A DNA stretch of 64,000 bases from Zhengitettix transpicula. Taxonomy: Eukaryota > Arthropoda > Insecta > Orthoptera > Tetrigidae. Position 1 is the first letter of the stretch; each line of letters begins with the position of its first letter. A model generated the notes under the pieces. The model had not been told where the DNA came from, searched no databases, and saw only the letters and a list, made by a program, of their open reading frames with translations. Both the position numbers and the translations under genes were made by a program. Location: the NCBI GenBank assembly GCA_037074705.1, contig CM073591.1, positions 36,932,587-36,996,586 on the forward strand. Reading direction: 5' to 3'. Shown here one piece after another: positions 23,788-36,275 of the stretch.

Positions 23788-26700
23788 TGAGACGAGTACT
23801 AACAAGTCCCGAATATTTATTGGTTTTAGTAAAGGAGAACGACTCAGTAAGATTTTTTTTAAAAAGATTCCATAGTGGCGTGCGGAACGTTTCATTGTTT
23901 ACCGCGACTCGAAGCGAGGCTCCCCTGGGCTAAGTCTCGTAACGTACGCAAGTGTATGCAAAAGATATTAAAAAAGAGATGGAGACTTACTGGAGTCGGT
24001 GGCCGGCCCATGTAGACATTCCCTTTACTTTCCTCGATATATCTAACAACACACCGCGCCCCTACCCTTCCTATCCCCTCCCTGCAGTCTTGCTCTGGAA
24101 ATAAATCGATAGCAGACTTAGCGTATCTGTCTAATTGTCAGTAGCAAACGCAAGACTCGGCGGGGAAGCGATGGAGCCGTATAGAGCTTAATCACCCCCA
24201 CCCCCTCCCCCCCCGGGCCGCCCCCGCACACCCCCACCCCCACGCCCCGCTCTCTCTTACACCCCCCTCAACTAGCCTTCCGTCCTCCAATAATCAATAA
24301 TTATACTCAAATAAAGAGGAATAAGGAGAGATGGATGGTGGGGTTGAAAAGAGACAGAGGGAAAAGGCTACTGCGAGAGGAACTAAATACAAGCAAGCAG
24401 CCGGAGCCAGCCCCTTGCTTTCACGCGGCCCGGACCTGCGTTCACAACACACACACTCACACTCGAACCACCAACAAGGGTTCTTATTTTCCCTTATTCA
24501 ATAACTCATTAAAAATATTCAATTAAACTCAAAGTGTCAATCATTCAAGAGGCAAATTCTTCAAAGCAATGTTTTGCTCTCGGGAAAACGGACGAGACGA
24601 CGCTCGCACAGAGAAATGGAATGGTCCACACGTCGCAAAAATTTTGCTGCGTTTTGTGGATCTTTTTCATTGAACACGTTATTGTTAGCCGATGGGAAGG
24701 GGGTGCTTGTGACAGTTTGGGCAGTAATATTCTGAGCTATTCGACGGGGAAAAGTGACACACTCTTTATTCTCGTGCAGTAAACGACAGAACACGTAAAA
24801 GGAATATGTCAGTTTCTGTTAATTTGATGTGGGAAGAAACGTTTTTTTAAAGCACTTTCTATCTTCGAACAGACAGAGAATTTTTGAGTTATAGTAAAAT
24901 ATTTTAATACTCTAGTGGAAAAATGAAGAACGAGATCCGTAACATAGTCGATAATAGAGTAGATGAGAACAGAATCTAGACATTAAATAATCCGTCTTCG
25001 GAAACATCTCATAGCGGGGATGTATGTGGCGTTACTCGCAGGCTACGTCGGACGCACGAATCGAGCCCCTGCTGCAATGACATAATCACTCCGCGAGTTC
25101 GTCTCTTCAGAGACGCAATTCGTCCCGATTTTGTATTTATTTCTGTAAAAACTGCTCGTGTTGCCGACCAGTGCATGAATGGAAAGTTGCTCATTACGAC
25201 ACTGAAGCATTTTATGTCATCAAAAAAATGTTCCTGTGCGACATAATCCAAGATGAGATGATCACATATGCGTCTCGCGTGCCACCTGAGTTTGATTTCT
25301 GCAAATAGTCATTCCGTCGAGGATCAATCCTCATTTCCAATTATTTCCGGCAACTTAATTTCCAGCGTGTGTTTTCGGATAGCTGTGGACGTTCTTTTTA
25401 ATTATAAATGCAAATCGCGCCGATTTGCCCTACTTTTGAATGTCGTCATGCCTCTAGATTTTGGGTTATTAAAGTAACTATACAGTTATTGTTCGCTCTC
25501 TTGGACATGAGTAACTACCGTGCTCACATTAGAAAACAGGAAGACTTTCCTGCCATTAGAAATAAAAGTGGCGTCTTATTAGGTTAATCACAGATCTGAA
25601 CCTGTTGTACCTAGCTAAAGAATAGAGAATGAGGTTTTTAAATTATCGATTAACAATGAATCGTGGTTCCTCTCTCAATAGAACTGCCGTAATACCGCGA
25701 TTTTCATAACGACGCAGCTGAAATGAAAGAAAGAAAGGATCTCATTAATACACGTAAGCCGAGTAATAGAGCTGTAGAAACACTTTACTTTATGAATATT
25801 TACTAAGAAGCCAGAGATTGGGAAGTGTAGGATCCGTAGTAGTAATAGAGAGCTATTCTTTGTGTGTGAATATTGAGCGCTTGGAGCGGCTCTTTTCGCC
25901 ACCCCTTTTGCCTTTCTCAAAATCGCGCGGCGGCGAAAGAGTTGGTGGTCAGCTCGCTCCCCCACTTCCTGATCAGGCCGGGGGGGTTGAGGGGGGGGCA
26001 GTTTACTTGGGGGGAAAAGGGGAAGAAGGAAGGGCATTGTTTCCAGAGGGAGCGGGCGCTCTGCTCGTCATATATGCATCCTTGTGTACCGACATTTTTC
26101 ATTCCGCGCACGACGTTAATTCCTCTACTTCAGGAGACAGAGAAAAAAAATTGGGAACAGTTTTGGGTTATTAAAGGAAAGCCACGTTCACAATCAATCG
26201 TATTCAACTGGCTTATTTGCAGTCATTATTGATGCACAGGATAATCTGTAACGTAAATCATCCGTCGCCATGTCTGAGACAGTTCGCAACTCTTACTTTT
26301 GCTACAAATAAATATGCATAAATAAACACTGCCTGCTATTTAAAAAAATTTCCTATTAAATAGCATTTATTACTTTACATTCAAATACAGCAAAATATTT
26401 TTCTTTCATTTTTTTACCACATTATGTTAATCCCTAACATTATACCTTCTTATAAATTGGTCATCCTATTTGTTCCAATCAAAGCACGAAATTATTAAAC
26501 AAACGAGCCGTTCCGAATAAACCTCATTCGGATGATAGTGTTTTGAACAATTCGTAAATTTTATCGGTCATGTTCCTTGATCCACAACGGGCAAACATTT
26601 CTCTTCAAGCTTCTGTGCTGAACTGAGTAACTATGAAAAGAGTTATTTGCCAATAGCGATACTCTCACAATATTATACACAGCGCTAGAGTTCATTCGGC

Positions 26701-26985
26701 ATAAACCGAAGTTTGTTCATCGCCGAGTGCCTCGGTGCCGGCATTTGCGTGAACCGTGGAGGAGGAGCGGTGAAGGAAACTTGTGTTCAGGTGTCTGATA
26801 TATTTATGTGGTTAATGGTAATGATTCGCCACTGGACACCGGGAACGGAAAGGTGTGTTTATAGTAAGAAAACCTGAACCTATTTGATTTACTCATTTCA
26901 GCGACGACGCAACATTGGACGACGAACAGACCAGCCCTTGAAATCAAATATTAATAATACATGTCAAGAAATGATATTATGATTA

Positions 26986-27142
26986 TTTAAGGGTAATTTA
27001 CCAATGATTCTTCTCAATAAATAAATAAATATTCCGGCCATTTTCATCTGTAAAAAAATTAACAATTCTGTCAAAATTTTTAAACAATGTGATAATATTA
27101 TTTTATTTATTTAATGAGAAGGATCATTGGTAAATTACCCTT
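26986..27142. repeat. Palindromic hairpin repeat
   Basis: AAGGGTAATTTACCAATGAT (from 26989) is repeated in reverse complement as ATCATTGGTAAATTACCCTT (to 27142). The arms are about 47 bp each and the loop about 60 bp. It lies directly beside the 27.3-kb inverted-repeat element and may be part of the same insertion. Confidence 0.7.
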
Positions 27143-27269
27143 AAATATTAATAATCCTTAAGTGACTATTTCCTGTTAACAAATTGTTTTATAAGCCATA
27201 ATTTCGCTATTAAATCTATTTTTCAGCGGAAAACAAAAAATATTTGAATATTGCATAAATATTGATATT

Positions 27270-27497
27270 TAATATAATTATAGACGAAGCCAAATTAGTA
27301 AGGAATAGTTTATCACCAAACAAACTTAAAAATTAACGCAACGTCGCGTTCTTGTTTATATATAATTTTTATTTTTATTTTTACATTTACTGCAATACAC
27401 AACTGATGAAGTTCTAGATTGATGACGAAAAGTTGTGTTAATTTTTAAGTTTATTTCTGACTAATTTGGCTGTGTTCGTGCATTTATAATTGTATTA
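27270..27497. mobile_element. Inverted-repeat element with CTGATGA...GACGAAA
   Basis: The left arm (27270-27349) contains GCCAAATTAGT and AAACTTAAAAATTAACGCAA. The right arm (27421-27497) contains TTGTGTTAATTTTTAAGTTT and CTAATTTGGC as reverse complements, with AATTATA at both outer ends. On the plus strand CTGATGA (27403-27409) and GAAA (27427-27430) sit at hammerhead spacing before the right arm. The stem between them is imperfect. Confidence 0.55.
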
Positions 27498-29806
27498 CAT
27501 AAAGTCGGTGGAACTATTTCGGTTGGAAGAGCCTTAACGTGTTATTAACGCTCCGAATTCAATTTAAAATCAAGAGATATTTACGTATTGTCGGTCTGGG
27601 AAATATTTATCTCCAAATAAGGGCATACTTTTTTCAAAAATATTTTTCACATTATCGATGTCTATATTTTCGTGTCTTACTGTCGCAATTTCTTACATTA
27701 AGTAGTAAGGGCTTGTTTCGAACGAAAATTGTGAATCAGATCAAATTGGGAAAGTACGAGTCAAAATTCTGCCCGTCGGCTCGGAAAAGTTTCTTACCCA
27801 AATGTCATGATTATTGCTAAAGGTGACGACCGAAGAAGCAACCTTGAGGATGTTCCGAATCTTGTTACATGCGGTCCACGGCGGTTGCTTTAGTGGCCAC
27901 ACTTTAAGCACACGCACGCACACACTCACACGCACGCGAGACAGAGAGAGAGCGCGACGCTCTGCGAAAAGATTATGGAAATCGCTGCCCCGCCCCTCTC
28001 TGTCTGTCTGTCTGTCTCTCTCTCTTTCTCTTTTTTTATTGGGCCGTTTCACCGCGCCGTGGGATTGAAAATGGCGCAAAAACAACCTTGCTTGCGGCCT
28101 ACGGCAATTTCCAGACATTTCCCTCGGAGGGACGTGACGTGGTCCGCTCTTGCGCTCACCCCCGGAATATAAATACTCACAGCTCGTACAGACTCCACGC
28201 CAGTTTGAAATCAAAGAAACGTCAGCCACACCGCAGCTTCCACCTCCCCCTTGCGGAAAAAAAATATATACAGATACATATACAAAAATATGTGGGGAAA
28301 AAGGCTTTAGATTTTGCTAACTAATGGAAGGAAGGCAAAGGCGGAGTGGAAAATTAAAAATAAAGGGAGTGTGTGTGTGTCGGAGGGGGAGGAGAGAGGA
28401 TTTGTTCGATGAAGACATGGACAGTCAACGATTTCATATCGTGTGGAGTGCGTGGCCCCGGGGCTAACGCAATTCAGTTGCTCACGACGGCTTATTGGCC
28501 GCCATGTCTTCTTGAGGGTCGGGTCGTTTCCATCATATTGCCCGCCATACCCTTCCCTTCCCTGTCCATCGAAAGCTTCAATGCCTCAATACCTCCAATT
28601 ACATATTAACATCGCCCGTCACGACAAATCTTGGCCGTTAACAGGCCCAAAGACTTTCCTTTGTGTTGTCAGTTTACGTCTCAGCCTCATCAAAATGATG
28701 TATACAGTACCGTTTAGTATGCTTTATTCTGTCTTGATTAGTTACCAACCAACATATTCCACAATTTATCAATTAGTAAAATAATTTGGTAAGAAACACA
28801 TAATTTATTATTCATTTATTCAAATTCACGTATTCGTAGTTATAATGAAGCCGAGTCTAATTGCTTGTGAATTTTATAATTTCTCTGCCTTTTTCTCTAA
28901 TTATTAGAAAACACGTTGAAATATGTTTCAACTGTTCCGTAAAATTTACCCAATAGAAAGTTTTGATATTCACTTGGTTAACGCTGTTTACACTGTAAAC
29001 AACCTCAAAGTGCCAAATGTTTAAACTTGGTGATTTGGAGACTTACAGAGACGAAAGTCAGTATGAGGCAGCCGTCGTAAAGCAATCTTCTAATTGTTAG
29101 AAATTTAATCGATTTAAAAACATCTCTTTTCTCCCCCATCCCCACAGCAGAAGCATTTTCCCCCTGGAACGCGGTGTTGGTCATTTAAAGGCAAAGGAAA
29201 AATGGCGTTATCCGATCCTAATAGCCTGGCAGCACGCCGATGCAAGGGACGCCGGGTTTCCTTCTCCGGAAATAATGGCACTTCGGGGATTGTGATTACA
29301 ATTAAGAGGATTGCAGTCGTAATGGCAGGACCGTGTTGTGTGACGTCACACCAAAGAGGAGGGAGGGCCAGCAAAGCCTCCCCGAAAAATAAAATAAAAC
29401 GAATTTCAATCAGGAGAGGACGAGCGAGCGACAGAGCGTGGGGCGCCGAGATAGGAAAAGGGTTAGGAACAAGATAAGGAGTTTCTCATTGTCTCTCTGG
29501 AGGATTAGAAATCATATGTCAGAGAACTTACAGCGACAAACTTTTCGACGATAGGAGAGACAAACATTTCGCTCATGTATATAAATATTGCCTTCAATCA
29601 GAGACAAGTTGTCATATAACCTCCGAAATTTGGGTATCGGAAGGCGCCTGTAGGAATGGAGACCTTGATCTTAAAATGCAGATAGGTGTCTCAAATGTCA
29701 AACTTTAAATCAAGTTCTCTTTATCAGAAAACACGCGAGACTCTGGAATTTTGTGAAGTTAATAACAATTATGAAAATTAAAATATAATACGTCTGTGAT
29801 AAAAAT

Positions 29807-29930
29807 ATACTAATTAGTAAAAATAGCCAAATAAGAGAAAAAAATGAAATGATGATATAATATAATATAGATGGTATTTATTATCTCTCTTCATTTTGTC
29901 TCTTATTTGGTCATTTTATCTAATTAGTAT
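29807..29930. repeat. Palindromic hairpin repeat
   Basis: The arm TACTAATTAGTAAAAATAGC onward (29808-29857) and the arm ending TTTTATCTAATTAGTA (about 29880-29929) are inverted copies sharing CCAAATAAGAGA and TCTCTTATTTGG. The loop is short and AT-rich. No ORF. Confidence 0.65.
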
Positions 29931-32900
29931 AATTATGGAAAATAACTGGAGGTTTTAATTGACACAATTTTTTTAAAAATAACGTAATTAAATATTTTTC
30001 TTTCGATATTTTGAGTCAGAAGAGGCTTGAACTTATGAAGAAGTATATAATTATTTTATTTTGAGTCAGGAGTGGTAAAAAAAAACTTGTAGATATTCAA
30101 GAGAAGTTAGTTTCTGACAATTATAACGGTCTCAAAGTCGGATATGTCATTGTGAAATGCCTCTTCTGGTTTCCTTGTGGTGTTCAGATGTTTGTTAATT
30201 ATTTAGAACTGTTTGCATTTAAATCTGTTGGTTGGGCTGGGCTAGTGAGGCAATGAGGCACGTGCGGGGGTGGGCTGATATCTTAGGCAGAGAGGACCGT
30301 CGTACCGCGGTGATTGATGAGCCAGTCGCTGATTGTTCTGCAGAAACCTAATAATCGTGAAACCGGACCGCGGATGGGCGAGGCTGCTTCGGACACCAAT
30401 CTAACTTCTTTCACTATCATCCTTCCCTCTCTCGCTTCTCAATTGCTTTGCCTATTCTGGCAAATACAACGTGTGATGTGTGTAAGAACTCCTGAAAAAT
30501 CTATTTCCTTTACACTCGAAAGACTCGCTGTCCTTCAGTTCTGTGTCAACCAGGCTTTTGAGACAGCCGTACGGTACCTTTAAAGCATCTTCTGTGATCA
30601 TATAATGATTTATGGAAATAAGATAATTCAACTTTTAAGTGTAACGATACTATTATTTGCCATGCTGCTTTTATAACCGATTCTATATTTCCTCACTCTT
30701 TTAATGGATACAGGAATTGTTAGATTCACGCATATTTTTAGTTGGAAGTATCCCTAGCAATTAGTCCATTCCCTCTAGCGTCTCATTAGCAACTTATATC
30801 TTTCCTTAGCCAAAACAGCTACCTTTCTTATTATGCTTTTGATCGCTGAATTATTCTTTACGACCGAAATAAAAGAAACTGAACCACAGAAATCTGAACA
30901 AGCTCTTGGTACAGGAGGCGAGTAACTTATTCTGTATTTATATCGGTTACAACAATGAGTTCACATGTAGATTTCTCTTTCTGCATTTGCCAAGAAGCTG
31001 ATTCCCAGTCTTGGCGAGAAGCTTCGAAAACCACTACTCGTTGTCAACGATAAATAAACGTTGTACAGGACTAATCTGCTTTTAGAATTCGTTTGACTAA
31101 CAACAAACTAAATTCTGTTCTCTACTATTACTGAGGATCGCCTATTCTATTACTATTTCTGTATATTTTCAACTGATTTGTAACGATATAGGATTAAAAT
31201 AGCCGCCTCAGTTGTGACAATAATAAGTTATCAGATCCCTCTTTCACAGCTCAGGGGCTGACGGAAATCCGCAGTTCAGTTAACATTCTCGCCGTCGTTT
31301 TTACTTTCGGTCGATTGGCAACGTCGCGAAATTATCCGGACTTCATTAAACCGTTTTCGTATTAAATATACTTTTTTTTCTCCCCGAGACGCGAAACACT
31401 TTTATTTACGACTTACCGATACAGAAACCACAGAGAGGGAAATTATCGGGAGGAAATTTTCGGGAGCCAAATGTTCCCTACACAGTTTTTTTAATATGTT
31501 TTCATAGAGATATATCTACGTCATTTATTTTTTTCCCCATACTTTATTAAAAGTTTTTGGCCCTCTGGGCAAGGTTCCAGAGGCATTCAGACAGACGACT
31601 GTAAGTTGGGAGGGACAATCACTTAGGCGCACAATGTGGCGTTGAGTTTTGCGTCAAAGCTCGTCGTGTCTCCTCGTCCCATCCCCTTATTCTCTCTCCA
31701 CTATTAAAAAGGATCACCGCTGACGCCAGATAAAAAGTGCACGTAGGACCAACTTCTTCGTTAAAACGGGGAGAAAAAAATTTGAAACGAAGGGGTAGTC
31801 GCCCGCGTCCACGTTCCTTGCGGAACCAGACAGGCACGTGACTGATTTAGGAGAACCCAGTAGGAAACTACAAAGAGCTGCACTAAAATCTCCGAATACG
31901 AGCATCCTTTAAAACCTCCGCGTAAAATAATTAAGTCGGCCCAACTACGTCTACAGATCCAACACACCTACGTGTGAGTCTCTGGGACATTTTAATACAG
32001 CGGCTGAGTAAAAATTAACAAATATCTTACGAAAACGATTATTCTGTGAATTTTACTTTCAATGGCGTTTTACATCATCCGTTCCTTCCCACCACAGCCC
32101 TTACGTTCCTTAACTAATAAAAGTAACTACCATCTTCCAGTTTTTTTTATTGTTCCCTTTTAGGCAATGTCCTTCTTTGCTATTCTACTATTTCCTCGTC
32201 CCTAATAAGTTTACTAATGCAGTATACAGCCACACTAAAGTGCCTCCTTCTTTTTTTTTTTTTTTTTAAAAAAAAATTGTGTTTCTTATAAACGGATTAC
32301 AATAAACGTTGCGACGACCTACATCGCCATTACCGTCGGGTCAATAATATTATTATTTTGATGATTAGATATTTTGTATATGGAATTCTAAGAAAAGGGC
32401 TATTATACTTCGTCCACTAAGATAATAAATCACTCTAGACACAGGTATTGTCGTAATTAGTTCCTATTATAATTTCAAAAAAAAAATATATAAATCTGAA
32501 ATGGACCGATTAATCGAACTTCTATGCATATAAATGTCGTGATAAATGGGTTCGTACATTTTTTTATTGTTTCTTTCTTGACATTTTGAATCATTGCCGT
32601 TATCAATAACCAGTTTTATAGTTCCGTTTTTATGACTCCTGGAGATAAAAGTAATATCACATTTGCGTCTAACAGAAAGTAAGACACATCGGAGGCTCCG
32701 CGTTAGGGATGAACGTGAACAAAGACAGTTAAAAACTACGAGTACAGCTATAATAAAACGCCGTCCCATAAAGCACTTTAAAAATATGCCATGTTTTTGA
32801 AGTTGAGTGAAGACGTCGAGCAAGAGCTGCGAGGAGGAAGCGGAGGAGCGGTTAAAACGCAGTTGGCGGCGCACAAAGGCACGCCGCAATTAATCCGAAA

Positions 32901-35874
32901 TCAATTAACTAGCTATCGATTTGTTATTCGCTGAGACGTGCGTCGCATGAGCAGTGTGCATTATCTTGTCGGGACGAGCCCTCCTTGATCACTATCAACC
33001 CCCTCCAGCCTTCCCAAATGAAGATGTTGCAATCACTGCACAAAATCCCCCCCAGTGACTCGTTTCAATGGATTGAAACAAAATGGGGCAGCACGAACGG
33101 CAGTAGCGAAAAAAAAAGAACACCACGACGACTACGACGGAGACGAGGGCGAGGATGAAAAACACCCGAAGAGAGAAAGAAACTATTGTCTCCTCTTCCC
33201 GACGATTGACCACCACTTACAGTTCACAGTTTAGCAAACGAGGAGCCTCCCGATACCAATCACAATTCTTCACGACGAAACGCCGGGACGTTCTGCTTTC
33301 GATCATGGGTCGTCTGTTCCTCATCCCGATAGACTTTGGTGAAAAACAATCACCCTGAGTTTCCACTATAATTACAGAGAATTAAGGAGACTCCATAACG
33401 ATTCTTATTTGAAGCAAATAGATAAATAAATTGAATCCACCGGCGAAGATTCACGTACGAAGTTGCCAGGTGCTGCGGGCCTTTCGCCTCTTCCCTTAGG
33501 CTGACTTCAACAAATAGAGTACGTTTGAATGTACTACATTATTGCATATTATTACTAGAAAGGGCTTGGAAGGTGAGGACGAGGGTTCCTTAAGAATCGT
33601 ACCGGATCCAGGTGCGAAACAGTGCCAGCAATTACAGCCGGAAGCGAGGGACAATGCCTCAACCTGGCGGGCTGACTACGCAAATGCTCTTACCCGCTAG
33701 GATCGTCAATCACTCGATTTGTCAGAGCTTCCATGGAATCCTCAAATCTCACACGATCAGTCTTTGGACATCTACCGATTGATCATCAACAACTAGAACA
33801 ACAATCTTTTATTTTAATAATACGCTCTAATTCAACTTTCTTATTTTCTCCGCTGTTTCTTTTATATTCGAGTTGACGAACACGTTTTTAAAGTGACATT
33901 TGCCTTTTTGAACCCTGTTTCTATTTTGGTAATCTCAGTAACTTTCACCTCCGTCCTACATCTACTCCTTATTTTTATATCGATAATTATATTATTTTTC
34001 TTGGATCACCAACACGTTCCTTTATCACCGTATATACGAATAAAAATAAACTATCAATTTTCCATTATGAAAACTTTTTTTCTGAGAACAACTTTGGAAA
34101 ATGTATTCCGTTTCATATTACCGCGACCCCATATTAGTGACTGTCACAGTCTCCTGCACGATTCTAGCAGCCTTATGGAAATTAGCAGCTCATCACTGAA
34201 TGAGTTTGATTGCGTCACGTTTCACACATGTTCATAGTCACGTTTCTGTGAATCGCTTCGATACGAGAATAAACACTGTCAACGTCTTTATATTCGGTAC
34301 TAAAGACAAGACTGGTTTTGATGCGCTTTTCAATACATCCATTCTGTGGCAACGTGTTCATCACTGAAATACTTCCGAGAACAGACTTCATCCATAATTT
34401 ACCTCTAGAGTCTGCCGTTCAGTTCTAATCGCCGACTGTTCTTTATAACGTCGTGTTAGCCTTGCGTTATACATCCGGAACCGAAGAACAAGGGTGAACA
34501 ATTATCGCTAATGGAACGGAGATCGTAATAACAATTCCGATCGGAGTTACTTTTGTTTCTGAAGGGACATAAACAGGTACGAATGGAAAACTAGATAAAG
34601 ACGTCACATCGCGAGGCAGCTGAATGTAGCTGCTCATCAGTTGATCAGAGTGACGGCGTCGCCTTTTCTTCCAGCCAAGTTTCCATGAACCGTTCCGGTA
34701 CGAGAGTAAACATCTGTATGTGTTTTAGTGAGGTAGCATTTCTGTGATATCCGGACTTGGCTCCCGCACACTCGACGACGTGAGAAGGATGAGATAGACA
34801 GGCGCAAGTCATTGTTTCCTCTTCTTTGTCCGTCCTCGAATCTCTCAGCCAATAAGCACCAAACCGAGGCGGCTCAAATTGTAATCAATTTGTCAGTAAA
34901 GGTCTACGTAGTCGTCGTTCACGGCCTCGCGATTCGCGGGCGATGTTTTCCCTTCATTAAGAGAGACAGAGAGCGGGAGGCATTCTCGTCGAAAAAGCGA
35001 GGTCCAGCTAGGCGAAACGACATCCTCAATTATTATTATTTTTTTTCTTCTTTTCTGGTCGCAGGATGAGGTCATTAAAGTAAGCAGCATTACCATAATG
35101 TTACGCAGCAGAAACATGGGAATTGTTCTAGAGTTTTGCTCCCGACGAGAAGAATGCGAAGGAGGGCACAATGGAACTTGGTGCGGAACGAAAATCATTC
35201 GCCGAATTGGAACGAGTGCGATAAGCAACGCCTCATAACGCTGTAGGGAAAGAGGGAGAGTAGAAAAGAAAGAGAGAGAGGAAAAAAAAGGTAGCGAGAT
35301 TGATTCAACACAAGGCGAAATTAAACACGGTCCACAGACGTAACTTCGCATTGATTAACCCCAATGACTCGGAGGGAAAAAAAAGTTAATCCACTTTCTC
35401 ACCGAACCAAACAACAATATTACGGCTCGGATATTGAAATGGTTTCAAAAGTTCTTTATTTTTACTTTACTGACCCGCATTTGAAGTTTCGATGCGCCCA
35501 TTCATACCTTCACGGATCAAAGGACAACGCGGTAATGCGTTGCCTCGGGGCAAATCTCCAAATCATAATAGCAAAGGACAATTTCTCAGTAGATTATGTC
35601 ACCCCGTATTTTAGCCATTAGCTACTGTTTCTTTAGCTGGAGGGATAATAGAAATCAACCAATGTTGAGGAAATCTGGTAGAATCCAATTCAGGTTGAAC
35701 CTGATGGATTTTGGAACACAGATAATCAACATTTGGATAAAAATCTTTGTATTTCTATTTGATTTTATTCTTGTAAACGGAAATTCGAATGGTGAAGTGC
35801 TAGCGAAGGATAACCAACATTGGTATAAACATTAATTGAAAATTAACAAATTGGTATGTTTGTTAAATTTATAA

Positions 35875-36275
35875 TATTACAATAATTTTATGGCCAGGAA
35901 AACAGATTATAAAATATTAAGAAACCTCACAACGTTTCCTCCACCAATTGGTGGACCTTATCAAGCGAACAAAAACTGGATAAGGTTAACCCAAAGCCCG
36001 GATTATTTATAAACCAAAGATATAGAAAAAAGAACTTACTGACTCATGTTTTACTTAACCATATCGCTATCACTTTGGACAGTAACGGTGTTACATTGAT
36101 TTATTCTGATGTTACTCATTTCAGAAACGAGTCTATAAATGTAATTAGTTTTTTAAATGGTAATGCAACACCATTAATGACCAAAGTTACTTGATACTGT
36201 TGGTGGAGGATCCGTCGTGAGTTTTGTTAATATTTTATTGTCTGTTTTTCTGGCCATACAAGCATTGTAATATTA
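35875..36275. mobile_element. Inverted-repeat element, about 400 bp
   Basis: The left arm (about 35875-35952, ATTTTATGGCCAGGAAAACA and AACCTCACAACGTTTCCTCC) and the right arm (about 36198-36275, GGAGGATCCGTCGTGAGTTT and TTTTCTGGCCATACAA) are inverted copies. I judge them about 80% alike over some 75 bp. The left arm on the minus strand has a stem (CCACCAATTGGTGG) followed by GGAAACG, like a decayed hammerhead core. The intervening 250 bp shows no ORF. Confidence 0.55.
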
